A stretch of 64,000 bases of DNA from Chryseobacterium sp. IHB B 17019 (GTDB lineage Bacteria > Bacteroidota > Bacteroidia > Flavobacteriales > Weeksellaceae), in the NCBI RefSeq assembly GCF_001456155.1, contig NZ_CP013293.1, forward strand, positions 3,472,001 to 3,536,000. The letters run 5' to 3'. Numbering within the stretch: the first letter of the stretch is position 1; every line of letters begins with the position of its first letter. The notes beneath the pieces are model-generated. The model ran no database searches. It was given only the letters and a program-made list of their open reading frames with translations, and had not been told where the DNA came from. Both the position numbers and the translations under genes were made by a program. Shown piece after piece: positions 41,769-51,959 of the stretch.

Positions 41769-42615
41769 TTTCCTTATTTATTACGGCTTGCATTGTATCC
41801 TGAATTTTTTGCACCTCAGCTTTTTTAAGATTCTTAACAACGAAAACTTTTTGCAAAGCTCCCATTTTTTCACTTAATTCCACTGAGATATCCCAGAATC
41901 CTGTTTTATTATCAACGGAGTAGCCCGCTACAGTTCCTATCATTACGCCTTTAGGGAAAATTGCTGATTTCCCGTCTGTTACAACAGTATCACCAACTTT
42001 CAAAGCAACATATTTGGGAATATCCGCCAGGTGCATTACTCTGGAATTATCCCCATTCCAGGTAAGTGTTCCAAAATAGCCTGAGCTTTTTAAAGAAGCA
42101 TTAATCCTGATTCTATTAACACTCAAAACCGATTGTACCAATGAGTAGCTATCCGTAGAATTGATCACAATTCCCGCAATACCTCTCGGAGCCATTACCC
42201 CCATCTGAGGAAATACCCCGTCTCGTCTGCCCCGGTTGATTGTAAAGTAATTATTTCGTCTGTTAATACTGTTGAAAACAATTTCTCCATCCACGAATGT
42301 ATAGATTTGTCCGCCTCCCAGCGTATCATGAACTTTTCTGAACTGAGGATTTGCAGCGCCCTGTTTTCCGTAAAGCTCAACCATTAAAGCCTTGTTTTGA
42401 GCAACAAGATCTTCATTAATCTGCTTTAGTTTCAAATAAGAAACACCCTCATCAATATACCCTGAAACCCAGGAATTGAACGCGGCAGTCTGGCCGGCAA
42501 TCCAGGATCTTTGCATGGCATTTTTAGAGAATATCAGAACCAGAGCAATGATTTGCAGGAATATAAAGAAGACAAAAAGCGCGTTCTTCGAAAATAATCT
42601 CAGCAAAAATCCCAT
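41761..42615 (-). CDS. mreC: Rod-shape protein MreC
   Basis: MreC (284 residues) is a bitopic membrane protein: one N-terminal helix (ALFVFFIFLQIIALVLIF), a coiled coil (about 65-80) and a periplasmic beta-barrel core (with GVMAPRGIAGIVINSTDSYS and GVMIGTVAGYS). It tethers MreB to PBP2 and RodA. It lies 27 bp after mreB and overlaps mreD by 8 bp. Confidence 0.93.
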   Translation of the reverse strand: MGFLLRLFSKNALFVFFIFLQIIALVLIFSKNAMQRSWIAGQTAAFNSWVSGYIDEGVSYLKLKQINEDLVAQNKALMVELYGKQGAANPQFRKVHDTLGGGQIYTFVDGEIVFNSINRRNNYFTINRGRRDGVFPQMGVMAPRGIAGIVINSTDSYSLVQSVLSVNRIRINASLKSSGYFGTLTWNGDNSRVMHLADIPKYVALKVGDTVVTDGKSAIFPKGVMIGTVAGYSVDNKTGFWDISVELSEKMGALQKVFVVKNLKKAEVQKIQDTMQAVINKEND

Positions 42616-42642
42616 TCAGATGTGTTCGTAAAAAGGTTAGAA

Positions 42643-43668
42643 TTATTTAATCAGGAAATTGAATTTATCCATATTCTTAAGCGCAATACCCGTTCCGCGA
42701 ACTACAGCTCTCAACGGATCCTCTGCAACAAATACAGGAAGACCGGTTTTCTTGTGTAATCTGTCCGCAAGACCTCTCAATAAAGCACCACCACCAGCAA
42801 GATATATACCGGTTTTGTAAATATCAGCAGCCAATTCCGGAGGCGTAAGAGAAAGTGTTTCCATTACGGCATCTTCAATTCTGATGATAGATTTGTCTAA
42901 TGCACGGGCAATTTCTTTGTACCCAACCATAATTTCTTTCGGCTTACCTGTGATAAGGTCTCTACCCTGTACCGGAATATCTTCAATATCAACATCTAAA
43001 TCTTCAACGGCAGAACCTACTTCGATTTTGATTCTTTCTGCAGTTCTTTCCCCGATGTAAAGATTATGGTGAGTTCTTAGGTAATAAGCAATATCATTGG
43101 TAAATACATCACCTGCAATTTTCACAGATTTGTCGCAAACGATACCTCCTAGAGCTACCACCGCAATTTCCGTAGTACCACCGCCTATGTCGATAATCAT
43201 GTTACCTTCAGGCTTTTGAACGTCGATTCCAACCCCGATTGCAGCAGCCATTGGCTCATAAATCAACCGTACTTCTTTTGCATTTACTTTCTGAGCAGAA
43301 TCTCTTACCGCTCTTTTTTCAACTTCAGTGATACCGGAAGGAATACAGATCACAATTCTCAAGGCAGGCTGAATAAATTTGCCTTTAATACCAGGAATTT
43401 TTTTGATAAATTCTTTAATCATGTGCTCAGAAGCGTGGAAATCTGCGATTACCCCATCTTTCAACGGACGAATCGTTTTGATATCCTCGTGAGTTTTACC
43501 CTGCATATGTTTTGCCTGCTCACCGACGGCAATCGGCCTACCCGTAGAACGTTCAATTGCAACAATTGACGGCTGATCTATAACAATTTTATTATTATGG
43601 ATGATAAGGGTGTTGGCAGTACCAAGGTCTATCGCAATTTCTTGCGTAAACATATCGAATAAACTCAT
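42643..43668 (-). CDS. mreB: Actin-like rod-shape protein MreB
   Basis: MreB (341 residues) forms membrane-bound filaments that position the elongasome. Actin-fold motifs are all visible: phosphate 1 loop (IDLGTANTLI), phosphate 2 loop (MIIDIGGGTTEIAVV), connect motifs and the adenosine motif (GIYLAGGGALLRGL). It is the first gene of the five-gene operon and has a good -7 box upstream. Confidence 0.97.
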   Translation of the reverse strand: MSLFDMFTQEIAIDLGTANTLIIHNNKIVIDQPSIVAIERSTGRPIAVGEQAKHMQGKTHEDIKTIRPLKDGVIADFHASEHMIKEFIKKIPGIKGKFIQPALRIVICIPSGITEVEKRAVRDSAQKVNAKEVRLIYEPMAAAIGVGIDVQKPEGNMIIDIGGGTTEIAVVALGGIVCDKSVKIAGDVFTNDIAYYLRTHHNLYIGERTAERIKIEVGSAVEDLDVDIEDIPVQGRDLITGKPKEIMVGYKEIARALDKSIIRIEDAVMETLSLTPPELAADIYKTGIYLAGGGALLRGLADRLHKKTGLPVFVAEDPLRAVVRGTGIALKNMDKFNFLIK

Positions 43669-43696
43669 ATTTTCCTTCTGATTTTTTAAAGATTTA

Positions 43697-43704
43697 CAAA
43701 GATA
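43697..43704 (-). promoter_or_regulatory. mreB promoter -7 box
   Basis: TATCTTTG on the minus strand matches TAnnTTTG, 28 nt before the mreB start. Confidence 0.6.
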
Positions 43705-44059
43705 TAAATTTAAGACTACTAAAGAAATTCCGTAAGCATATAATTTGGTTAAAATTTTATTAAAGTTTTCAACAATCCATTAACTTTTATTTTAAGTATT
43801 TATCACATAAAATTCAATTAAAATTAAGGGGATTGGCGGCTGGAAGCGGGATGGTGGAAGATGGAAATTTTTCTGAGGTCACAGTATATTTTGCTTACGA
43901 ATGATAAACCTTAAAATTTTTAACATTTGACTCAAATCTAAGAGCAAAAGCTTAACATAAAAATGCTAAACTATTTTTAATTATTTAGAACCATCCCAAA
44001 ATAGTTATTTACGATAATTATCATATACAGTATCAGAGAACGAATTGCTAAAAAAAATG

Positions 44060-44067
44060 TAAATTTG
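44060..44067 (+). promoter_or_regulatory. hemA promoter -7 box
   Basis: TAAATTTG matches TAnnTTTG but ends only 8 nt before the hemA ATG, so the transcript would have almost no leader. Confidence 0.55.
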
Positions 44068-44075
44068 CCACGCTT

Positions 44076-45350
44076 ATGTTACAGTATTCCAACATACATC
44101 AAACGTCGAATTTTGCCGTACTTTCCATTAGCTTTGAAAAGGCTGATGTAGAAACGAGGGGGAAGTTTGCGTTCTTTGATGAAAATATCAAAAGCTTTGT
44201 GACCCGGATTCATGACGAGGATTTAGGGGATGCATTTGTGGTTTCTACCTGTAACAGAACCGAAATTTATACCACTTCTCCCAATTATCTTTTAGTAGCT
44301 GAAGAATATTGTAAAACCATTGGAGTCAATTTGATGGATTTTTTACAGTTTGCTAATATTTTAACCAAAGAAGAAGCCTTAACACATTTATTCAGAGTGG
44401 CGGCCGGCCTGGAAAGCCAGATTATCGGGGATTTTGAAATTATCGGGCAAATCAAAAAAGCATATAGCCGTTTCAAAAAAGAAAGGCAAAATTCTAATCC
44501 TTATTTGGAAAGAGCGATTAATTCTGCGATTCAGATTTCGAAAAGAATTAAAAATGAAACCGGGATTTCCAACGGTGCAGCTTCTGTTTCTTATGCTGCG
44601 GTTCATTATATTTTAAATAATCAAAAAAGGATTACTGAAAAAAATATTCTTTTGCTGGGTGTTGGTGAAATCGGACAAAATACAGTTGAAAATCTGGTAA
44701 AACACGTTTATCAGCCAAAAATTAAAATCGCCAACCGAACAAAGGAAAAAGCTGCAAAAATTTCTGAAAAATATAATATTCCTAATATTGATTACACAGA
44801 ATTTGATAAAGAGCTGAAAAATACAGACATTCTCATCGTAGCAACCGGAGCCAAACACCCGATCGTCAACAAATCCCATTTCCCGAACGGAAAGGAAACG
44901 CTTGTTATCGACCTTTCGATTCCGCATAATGTTGAAAAAAATGTAACGGAAAACGAAAATGTAACGTTGATTGATGTTGATGAGCTTTCAAAACAGATTC
45001 AGGAAACCATTCAGCAGAGAGAAAAAGAAATTCCGAAGGCTGAAAAAATCATTAAGGAAATGACAAAAGATTTCCTTGAATGGGAAAAAAAGAGAAAACT
45101 GGCTCCCAATATTCATCATTTCAAAGCGGTTCTAAAGAATATGGAACGTAATGAAATGCACAATTTTTACAAAAAAAATAAATACATAAACATCACGGAC
45201 ATGGAACTTTCCGATAAAATGATTCAGAAAATTACCAACCGTTTTGCAAAATATATAATAGATAATCCGTTAAAAGCCGAAGAAATTAGTAAATTAATGC
45301 ACGAAATATTAGTTGAACAACCAAACAACGAATTCAATGAAAAGCATTAG
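44076..45350 (+). CDS. hemA: Glutamyl-tRNA reductase
   Basis: HemA (424 residues) reduces glutamyl-tRNA to glutamate-1-semialdehyde, the entry into heme synthesis by the C5 pathway. The catalytic Cys is in STCNRTEIY (about residue 49), the NADPH-binding loop in LLGVGEIGQNTVENL, and the C-terminal dimerisation helix is complete. It opens the heme operon and overlaps hemC by 14 bp. Confidence 0.95.
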   Translation: MLQYSNIHQTSNFAVLSISFEKADVETRGKFAFFDENIKSFVTRIHDEDLGDAFVVSTCNRTEIYTTSPNYLLVAEEYCKTIGVNLMDFLQFANILTKEEALTHLFRVAAGLESQIIGDFEIIGQIKKAYSRFKKERQNSNPYLERAINSAIQISKRIKNETGISNGAASVSYAAVHYILNNQKRITEKNILLLGVGEIGQNTVENLVKHVYQPKIKIANRTKEKAAKISEKYNIPNIDYTEFDKELKNTDILIVATGAKHPIVNKSHFPNGKETLVIDLSIPHNVEKNVTENENVTLIDVDELSKQIQETIQQREKEIPKAEKIIKEMTKDFLEWEKKRKLAPNIHHFKAVLKNMERNEMHNFYKKNKYINITDMELSDKMIQKITNRFAKYIIDNPLKAEEISKLMHEILVEQPNNEFNEKH

Positions 45351-46248
45351 AATCGGAACAAGAAATTCCGCACTTGCACTTTGGCAGGCAAGAGAAGTTG
45401 CGAGACATCTTCAGAACAATAATTATTTAACGGAAATTGTACCCATCGTATCTTCGGGGGATAAAAATCTTACTCAACCCCTTTATTCTTTGGGAATCAC
45501 CGGGATTTTTACGAGAGATCTTGATGTCGCATTACTGAATGACGAGATTGATATCGCCGTACATTCTTTAAAAGACGTTCCTACTGTTTTACCTGAAAAT
45601 ATTGAGATGATTTCTTATCTGGAAAGAGATTTTCCACATGACGTTCTGATCAGAAAAGAATCTGCACAGAATAAGGAATTCCACGAACTGAAACTAGCGA
45701 CAAGCAGCCTAAGAAGGAGAGCTTTTTGGCTGAAAAACTTCCCACAAGCTGAATTTTCTGACATTCGTGGAAATATACAGACACGCCTTCAGAAGCTTGA
45801 AGAAGGAGATTTTGATGCCACTATTTTATCTTTAGCCGGAATCAAAAGGATGAAAATGGACATCGATTACGAAATGCTGCCGTTCTTAATTCCTGCCGCA
45901 TCACAGGGCGTAATTGCTGTTGCGGGACACTCTGAAAAGACAGAAATCAACGAAGTTGTAAGGCAGTTTACCAATCACACAAAAACGCAAATCTGCGTAG
46001 AAATCGAAAGAAGCTTTTTAAATACTCTGGAGGGAGGTTGTACTGCACCCATTGGAGCTTTTGCAGAGATTTTTGATGACCAGATCCGTTTCAAAGCGGC
46101 TCTTTGTTCGCTGGATGGTAGAAACTGTATCGCTACCGATGAGAATTTCGTTTATGAAGAAGGAGAAAATTATGGAAAGAAATTTGCGAAAATTGTTCTC
46201 GAAAACGGCGGAAAAGAATTGATGGCAGAAATTAAAAACCAACTTTAG
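45337..46248 (+). CDS. hemC: Porphobilinogen deaminase
   Basis: HemC (303 residues) joins four porphobilinogens into hydroxymethylbilane. The dipyrromethane cofactor Cys lies in EGGCTAPIG, and the substrate-binding arginines in ATSSLRRRAF are present, as is IAVHSLKDVPT with the catalytic Asp. I chose the ATG at 45337 (MKSIRIGTRNSALALWQ) over one at 45313, because the family begins at IRIGTR. It overlaps hemA, so translation is probably coupled. Confidence 0.95.
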   Translation: MKSIRIGTRNSALALWQAREVARHLQNNNYLTEIVPIVSSGDKNLTQPLYSLGITGIFTRDLDVALLNDEIDIAVHSLKDVPTVLPENIEMISYLERDFPHDVLIRKESAQNKEFHELKLATSSLRRRAFWLKNFPQAEFSDIRGNIQTRLQKLEEGDFDATILSLAGIKRMKMDIDYEMLPFLIPAASQGVIAVAGHSEKTEINEVVRQFTNHTKTQICVEIERSFLNTLEGGCTAPIGAFAEIFDDQIRFKAALCSLDGRNCIATDENFVYEEGENYGKKFAKIVLENGGKELMAEIKNQL

Positions 46249-46327
46249 ATTTAATTAATTCTAAATTTTGGATTTTAAACTTTAGATTATTAGCTTAAAT
46301 CCTCAGCTTTTCTCAAATGTAAGAAAC

Positions 46328-47008
46328 ATGAAAATCTTATTTACTAATAATATAGACCCATCTGTGATATCCGGAGAGTTAGGAGAGGATATTCTGGTTG
46401 ATTGTGTTGAGGTAATTAAGACCAATCCTATAAAAGTAAATCCATTTGATTTAAGAGATTGCTCTTTGATTTTTACAAGCGTAAATGGCGTTGACGCTTT
46501 CTTTAAGAATCATTTTAAACCCAACGAAAATTTTACTTCAAAAAATTACAATAAAATCTATTGTGTTGGCGAAAAAACAAAACGGGAAATAAGAAAACAC
46601 GGTTTCGGGACTTTTAAAGTTTTGAAAAATGCAGATACGCTCTCCAGGTTTATTATTGATAACTGCCAACATGAAAAATTCCTACATTTCTGTGGAAATA
46701 TAGCATTGGACGTTCTGGATCACAATCTTCCCCTTCAAAATATAAAGTATAAAAAAATTACGGTTTACAATACTGAGGAACTCAATCCTCTGATAACTGA
46801 AAAATATCATGCGGCTGTTTTTTTTAGTCCGAGCGGAGTTCGTAGCTTTGCAAAGCAAAATTTTTTTGGTGATATGACGCTTTATTCCATCGGGGAAACA
46901 ACAACTGATGAACTTAAAAAGTATACCTCAAAACCGGTTTTAACTTCTCATGGGAATACGTTGGCATCTATTTTGGAATTGATGCGGAAACAATTAAAAA
47001 AAACATAA
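46328..47008 (+). CDS. hemD: Uroporphyrinogen-III synthase
   Basis: HemD (226 residues) closes and inverts ring D of the tetrapyrrole. The family has low sequence conservation; the visible signs are the two-lobe pattern, SLIFTSVNGVDAFF, a Tyr-containing YCVGEKTKREI and AVFFSPSGVRSF followed by SIGETTTDELKK, all standard for the fold. Position between hemC and hemE supports the call. It lies 79 bp after hemC and 2 bp before the next gene. Confidence 0.88.
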   Translation: MKILFTNNIDPSVISGELGEDILVDCVEVIKTNPIKVNPFDLRDCSLIFTSVNGVDAFFKNHFKPNENFTSKNYNKIYCVGEKTKREIRKHGFGTFKVLKNADTLSRFIIDNCQHEKFLHFCGNIALDVLDHNLPLQNIKYKKITVYNTEELNPLITEKYHAAVFFSPSGVRSFAKQNFFGDMTLYSIGETTTDELKKYTSKPVLTSHGNTLASILELMRKQLKKT

Positions 47009-47010
47009 AA

Positions 47011-47481
47011 ATGAAAAAATTAACACTTTTATTTATCAGTTTGTTATTTATTTTTTCCTGCTCATCCAGAAGTACATTCAACCCGAATGATCCCAATGTA
47101 GTTTATTCTGAAGCTCATAATTACTACATGGGTAAAATGGATAATGAAGAAGTTATTTCTAAAAAAATTACCTCTTTCAAAGAATTCAGCAGCCTTTTTG
47201 CTATGGAGCCAAAAATAGGTAAAGACGGATATGCGCTTTCAGATGGAAAACCAACACAAATTGATTTTTCAAAGAATAATGTAGTTGCATTAATTGCTCC
47301 TCAATCTTTTAAGAATAAGGAAATTGTAGTCAATAACATTGTGAAAGATCAAGGAAATATAATTGTCAGATATTCAATAAAAGACAAAACAGTAACCTCT
47401 ACAACTAGTCATTTTAATCCTTTTAAAATACTTATTATTGATAAAAGGTACGATGGCAATATCAGTTTAAATAAATTATGA
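47011..47481 (+). CDS. Lipoprotein embedded in the heme operon
   Basis: This 156-residue lipoprotein (signal ending LLFIFSCSS) is unrecognised. It starts 2 bp after hemD and its stop overlaps the hemE start in ATGA, so it is translated as part of the heme operon. The mature part is small, with charged residues and [20 protein letters not shown] link to heme or iron is only suggested by position. Confidence 0.7.
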   Translation: MKKLTLLFISLLFIFSCSSRSTFNPNDPNVVYSEAHNYYMGKMDNEEVISKKITSFKEFSSLFAMEPKIGKDGYALSDGKPTQIDFSKNNVVALIAPQSFKNKEIVVNNIVKDQGNIIVRYSIKDKTVTSTTSHFNPFKILIIDKRYDGNISLNKL

Positions 47482-48509
47482 TTAAAAACGACCTGTATTT
47501 AAAAGCGCTTCGCGGAGAAACCGTGGAAAGACCGCCCGTTTGGATGATGAGACAAGCCGGAAGATATCTGCCGGAATTCATTGCTCTTCGTGACAAATTT
47601 GATTTTTTCACAAGATGTCAGACCCCGGAACTGGCTTCAGAAATCACTGTACAGCCTATCAGAAGGTATCCTTTGGATGCTGCGATTTTGTTCTCTGATA
47701 TCCTGGTGGTTCCTCAGGCGATGGGAATTGATTTTAAGATGAAGGAAAATGTTGGCCCGTGGTTGGATAATCCGATAAGAACGCTGGAACAGGTTCAAAA
47801 TGTTATAGTTCCTGATGTGAACGATACATTAGGGTATGTTTTTGATGCCATTGAACTGACTTTGCAGAAATTAGACAATGAAATTCCGTTGATCGGTTTT
47901 GCAGGTTCTCCATGGACGATTCTTTGCTACTGTGTGGAAGGAAAAGGAAGTAAAGCTTTTGATATTGCGAAATCTTTCTGTTTCCAACAGCCGGAAGCAG
48001 CGCATTTATTACTTCAGAAAATTACAGATACTACGATTGCTTATTTGAAGAGAAAAGTTGAAAAAGGAGTTTCTGCGGTTCAGGTTTTTGATTCCTGGGG
48101 CGGAATGCTTTCTCCGTCTGATTATCAGGAGTTTTCTTGGAAATATATCAGCCAGATTGTTGAAGCCTTAAGTCCATTGACACACGTTGTTGTTTTTGGG
48201 AAGGGTTGCTGGTTTGCTTTAGAGGAAATGACTCAGTCTCCGGTTTCTGCTTTGGGTGTTGACTGGACGATTAAGCCCGAGTTTGCAAGAACGTTGACCA
48301 ATCATACTATGACCTTGCAGGGTAATTTTGATCCGGCAAGATTACATTCTACCCCTGAAACGATTAAAAAAATGGTGAATGAAATGATCAACCGTTTCGG
48401 GAAAGACCGATATATAGCCAATCTGGGACATGGAATTTTGCCTAATATTCCTTTGGAAAATGCAGAGGCGTTTATCAGAGCGGTGGTGGATTGGAAACCG
48501 AATAATTAA
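47478..48509 (+). CDS. hemE: Uroporphyrinogen decarboxylase
   Basis: HemE (343 residues) removes four carboxyl groups from uroporphyrinogen III to give coproporphyrinogen III. Signature segments are intact: [16 protein letters not shown] near the start with the essential Arg, the [14 protein letters not shown] loop with the catalytic Asp, and GFAGSPWTI. It ends the operon before a bidirectional terminator. Confidence 0.96.
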   Translation: MIKNDLYLKALRGETVERPPVWMMRQAGRYLPEFIALRDKFDFFTRCQTPELASEITVQPIRRYPLDAAILFSDILVVPQAMGIDFKMKENVGPWLDNPIRTLEQVQNVIVPDVNDTLGYVFDAIELTLQKLDNEIPLIGFAGSPWTILCYCVEGKGSKAFDIAKSFCFQQPEAAHLLLQKITDTTIAYLKRKVEKGVSAVQVFDSWGGMLSPSDYQEFSWKYISQIVEALSPLTHVVVFGKGCWFALEEMTQSPVSALGVDWTIKPEFARTLTNHTMTLQGNFDPARLHSTPETIKKMVNEMINRFGKDRYIANLGHGILPNIPLENAEAFIRAVVDWKPNN

Positions 48510-48674
48510 TTTTGTTTTCTCCCACAAATCTCACATATTTACACTGATTTACAGTATGTTGATCATTTCGCAGGAATGCAGGCTTAGCTTAAAAATTGTA
48601 TAAAATGTCGAGATTCCTACGGAATGACAAATTTTATGCAGACTTATATATAAAATAAGATTTAACTTAAAATA

Positions 48675-48705
48675 AAAATCCCTTTCAGGAATTGAAAGGG
48701 ATTTT
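48675..48705. terminator. Bidirectional terminator
   Basis: A perfect 13-bp stem (48675-48687 with 48693-48705, AAAATCCCTTTCA) has a 5-nt loop and separates the converging hemE and sufS genes. Confidence 0.9.
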
Positions 48706-48730
48706 CTATGAGTAAATATTGAATTAGGAA

Positions 48731-49951
48731 TTACGATAACATTCGTTGCGCTTTCTTTACGCCTTCCACAAGAAGATCAATCTCATCGAAAGTATTATAA
48801 ACCGCAAAACTAGCTCTTACCGTTCCTGCAATATTGAAAAATTCCATGATGGGTTGTGTACAGTGATGGCCGGTTCTCACGGCAATTCCCATTTTATCAA
48901 GGATCATTCCTACATCGGAAGAGATTCCTACATTTTCCAGATTAAAAGAAACTACACCCGTTCTTTTTGCCTTTTCACCGTAAATTTTTATTCCATCCAG
49001 TTCCAGAAGCTTCTTTTGAGCATATTCTAATAAAGCGTTTTCGTGACTTTGGATATTAGCCTGTCCAATTTCCTGAATAAAATCAACTGCGGCTCCCAAC
49101 GCAATATTCCCTCCTACATTTGGCGTTCCGGCTTCATATTTAAAAGGTAATGCGGCATAAGTTGTCCCATCAAAAGAACAAGTGGCAATCATCTCTCCTC
49201 CCCCATGAAATGGTGGCAAATCCTCAAGAATTCCCTGTTTTCCATATAAAATTCCCGTTCCCATGGGAGCATACATTTTATGTCCTGAAAAAACAAAGAA
49301 ATCGCAGTCGAGTTTCTGAACATCAATAGTGAAGTGTGGAGCGGATTGTGCACCGTCTATTACGATATAAGCATCCGTATTTTTTCTTGTTCTTGCTATA
49401 ATTTCCTCGATCGGGTTTACAATTCCCAATGCATTTGAAACCTGATTAAAAGAAACAACCTTCGTTTTTTCACTTAAAAACTGATCCAAATAATCAAGCT
49501 GCAAAATTCCGTTTTCATCAATGGGAATGACTTTTAATTTTGCTCCCGTCCTTTCACAAAGCAATTGCCATGGAACAATATTGGAATGGTGTTCCAGATA
49601 AGAAATAATAATTTCATCGTCTTTTTTTAATTTTTGAGTTAAAATATAAGCGATAAGGTTTAATCCTTCTGTAGTTCCTTTTGTGAAAATTACTTCAAAA
49701 TCATGCTTAGCATTAATGAATTTCTGGATTTTCCTTCTGGAAAGCTCCATCTCTTCGGTAGCTAATTGACTTAAAGTATGAATTCCTCTATGTACGTTCG
49801 CATTAAGATCTGTGTAATATTGATTCCAAACTTCTAAAACTGAGTTGGGTTTCTGTGATGTCGCCGCATTGTCTAAGTAAACCAACGGCTTACCATTCAC
49901 CTGCCTGTCTAATATAGTAAACTGACTTCTGATTTCCTGAATGTCAAACAT
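48731..49951 (-). CDS. sufS: Cysteine desulfurase, SufS type
   Basis: This PLP enzyme of 406 residues takes sulfur from cysteine for Fe-S cluster assembly. The PLP lysine is in FSGHKMYAPMGTG, and the sulfur-carrying Cys in AVRTGHHCTQP, which is the group II (SufS) form. The N-terminal YLDNAATSQKP is typical. No other suf gene is adjacent, so the rest of the pathway is elsewhere. It is monocistronic. Confidence 0.94.
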   Translation of the reverse strand: MFDIQEIRSQFTILDRQVNGKPLVYLDNAATSQKPNSVLEVWNQYYTDLNANVHRGIHTLSQLATEEMELSRRKIQKFINAKHDFEVIFTKGTTEGLNLIAYILTQKLKKDDEIIISYLEHHSNIVPWQLLCERTGAKLKVIPIDENGILQLDYLDQFLSEKTKVVSFNQVSNALGIVNPIEEIIARTRKNTDAYIVIDGAQSAPHFTIDVQKLDCDFFVFSGHKMYAPMGTGILYGKQGILEDLPPFHGGGEMIATCSFDGTTYAALPFKYEAGTPNVGGNIALGAAVDFIQEIGQANIQSHENALLEYAQKKLLELDGIKIYGEKAKRTGVVSFNLENVGISSDVGMILDKMGIAVRTGHHCTQPIMEFFNIAGTVRASFAVYNTFDEIDLLVEGVKKAQRMLS

Positions 49952-50192
49952 TTATTAAATTTTTAAATTAAACGCTCTTATTTAGAACACTTCAAATTTA
50001 CGGCTTTTTTTCGGATTCTTGTTGCAAGATAATTGATACAAAGATTCGATGGATTTATGTGAAATTCTTTCAACGCTAAAGGTCGCTATAAATGGATAAT
50101 TTAATTGTAAGTATTTTTCGTTCGCAAAGCCGTTCACTTATAAAAGGACACTAAAATTTTTGACCTGATATTATTTACTTTTAATCATAAAA

Positions 50193-50221
50193 AAAACCTG
50201 CCAAATACATTGACAGGTTTT
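50193..50221 (-). terminator. Terminator of the prs-rplY operon
   Basis: AAAACCTG (50193-50200) pairs with CAGGTTTT (50214-50221), with a T-run on the minus strand, 22 bp after the rplY stop. Confidence 0.8.
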
Positions 50222-50242
50222 ATATTATTTAATAAGCAATTC

Positions 50243-50881
50243 TTATTCAGCTGCTGTTTCTTCCGCTGCCGGAGCGGCTCCTTCTGCTGCAACTTCTTCT
50301 TCATCATCGTCATCTGCCACTGCACCACCTTTCATTGCATTTCTAGACATCTTAACAGCTACTACAACTGCATTGTCCGGGTGCATGAAAGAATATCCTT
50401 CAGTTTTGATTGCTCCAATGTAAAGTTTGTTACCGATTTTTAATGGAGTAACATCTACAACTACCTCATCAGGTAAGTTTGCAGGGATTGCTTTTACTTT
50501 CAGTTTTCTGAAAGACTGACGTAAAACACCACCAGCTACAACACCTTTAGAACGACCTGTAATTCTTACAGGAACTTCCATAACAACTGGCTTATCTTCA
50601 GATAACTGATAGAAGTCTGCGTGAAGAATTTTATCTGTAATCGGGTGGAACTGAATGTCCTGAAGAACAGCCGGAATTGTTTGACCATCAACCTCAATAG
50701 ATACCGTGTGTGCTTCAGGAGTATATACCAAACCTTTGAATGCTCTCTCTTCTGCAGAGAAATTCAATGGCTCGCCACCTCCGTAAACAACACAAGGAAC
50801 TAATTCAGCATCACGTAAAGCTTTTGTAGACTTTTTGCCCACGTTTTCTCTTTTTGTACCTTGAATTGTAATAGATTTCAT
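50243..50881 (-). CDS. rplY: Ribosomal protein bL25, CTC (general stress) form
   Basis: This 212-residue protein binds 5S rRNA in the large subunit. Residues 1-90 are the L25 domain ([37 protein letters not shown]), followed by the C-terminal CTC domain and a very acidic, alanine-rich tail ([20 protein letters not shown]). It lies 55 bp downstream of prs on the same strand, a gene order conserved in many bacteria. Confidence 0.95.
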   Translation of the reverse strand: MKSITIQGTKRENVGKKSTKALRDAELVPCVVYGGGEPLNFSAEERAFKGLVYTPEAHTVSIEVDGQTIPAVLQDIQFHPITDKILHADFYQLSEDKPVVMEVPVRITGRSKGVVAGGVLRQSFRKLKVKAIPANLPDEVVVDVTPLKIGNKLYIGAIKTEGYSFMHPDNAVVVAVKMSRNAMKGGAVADDDDEEEVAAEGAAPAAEETAAE

Positions 50882-50936
50882 TTATAAAAATTTAAAAAAT
50901 TATTTTGATTTAAGCTTGCAAAATTCTGAAAATCAA

Positions 50937-51875
50937 TTAGATAATAAACTTACTACTAATTGACTGGTGCTCATGCACCATCTTCATAACGTCTGCAAAT
51001 AATGCGGCGCAAGATAGCACTTTTATTTTAGATGACAAATTATTTTTCACAGGAATTGAGTCAGTTACAATTACTTCCAACAATTTTGAGTTCTCAATAT
51101 TCTCATACGCTTTCCCTGAAAGTACTCCGTGAGTTGCCATTGCTCTTACTGATTTTGCTCCTTTTTCCATTAGGATGTCTGCAGCCTTGCAAAGCGTTCC
51201 TGCCGTATCGATCATGTCATCAATAAGAATTACATTTTTACCTTCTACATCCCCGATAAGGAACATTTCTTCTACAACGTTTGCTTTTTTTCTTTCTTTA
51301 TAAGCAATTACTACATCAGCACCAAGGTGACCGGCATAGTTTTTTGCTCTTTTTGCACCTCCCATATCCGGAGAAGCGATGGTAAGATCTTCCAGATTAA
51401 GATCTCTGATGTAATCTACAAAAATTGTAGATGCATACAAATGATCTACCGGAATCTCAAAGAATCCCTGGATCTGATCTGCGTGAAGATCCATCGTCAT
51501 GATTCTCGTTGCTCCTGCGGCTGTCAAAAGATTGGCAACCAATTTTGCGCCGATTGGCGCTCTTGGTTTGTCTTTTCTGTCTTGTCTTGCAAGCCCGAAG
51601 TAAGGAAGTACGACTGTAATGCTTTTAGCAGAAGCTCTTTTCGCAGCATCAATCATTAGAAGAAGTTCCAAAAGATTGTCTGCTGGAGGGAATGTAGATC
51701 CAATTAAGAAAACTCTTCCTCCTCTTACAGATTCGTCCAAAACAGGCTCAAACTCCCCGTCGCTGAACTCCTGAAAGTTGATTTTTCCTAATTCCTGCCC
51801 ATAATACTGGGCAATTTTCTCTGCCAAGTCCTTACTCGTCCTTGTACAAAATAGATAACTTAACTGATCGGCCAT
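50937..51875 (-). CDS. prs: Ribose-phosphate pyrophosphokinase
   Basis: This enzyme of 312 residues makes PRPP from ribose 5-phosphate and ATP, feeding purine, pyrimidine, His and NAD synthesis. The PRPP-binding motif is NVILIDDMIDTAGTLCKA, the flexible catalytic Lys loop is VVIAYKERKKANV, and the ATP-site FSDGE near residue 40 is intact. It forms an operon with rplY. Confidence 0.96.
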   Translation of the reverse strand: MADQLSYLFCTRTSKDLAEKIAQYYGQELGKINFQEFSDGEFEPVLDESVRGGRVFLIGSTFPPADNLLELLLMIDAAKRASAKSITVVLPYFGLARQDRKDKPRAPIGAKLVANLLTAAGATRIMTMDLHADQIQGFFEIPVDHLYASTIFVDYIRDLNLEDLTIASPDMGGAKRAKNYAGHLGADVVIAYKERKKANVVEEMFLIGDVEGKNVILIDDMIDTAGTLCKAADILMEKGAKSVRAMATHGVLSGKAYENIENSKLLEVIVTDSIPVKNNLSSKIKVLSCAALFADVMKMVHEHQSISSKFII

Positions 51876-51909
51876 TTTTACTTTTTAAAGATTTTGCAAA
51901 TTTAAAAAA

Positions 51910-51936
51910 AAACCACAAGAATCTGTCTTGTGGTTT
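51910..51936 (-). terminator. Terminator of the SGNH hydrolase gene
   Basis: The stem 51910-51920 pairs with 51926-51936 (11 bp, AAACCACAAGA) and runs into T residues on the minus strand, 24 bp after the stop codon. Confidence 0.88.
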
Positions 51937-51959
51937 CTAAGTTTTTATTTATCTAAATA

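Larger units (their letters stand above)
43669..44075. other. Divergent promoter region between mreB and hemA
   Basis: This 407-bp stretch has no gene. It holds the mreB promoter near 43697-43704 (minus strand) and the hemA promoter at 44060-44067 (plus strand). The middle is AT-rich, with a short G-rich patch (43826-43862) resembling decayed repeat DNA. Confidence 0.6.
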
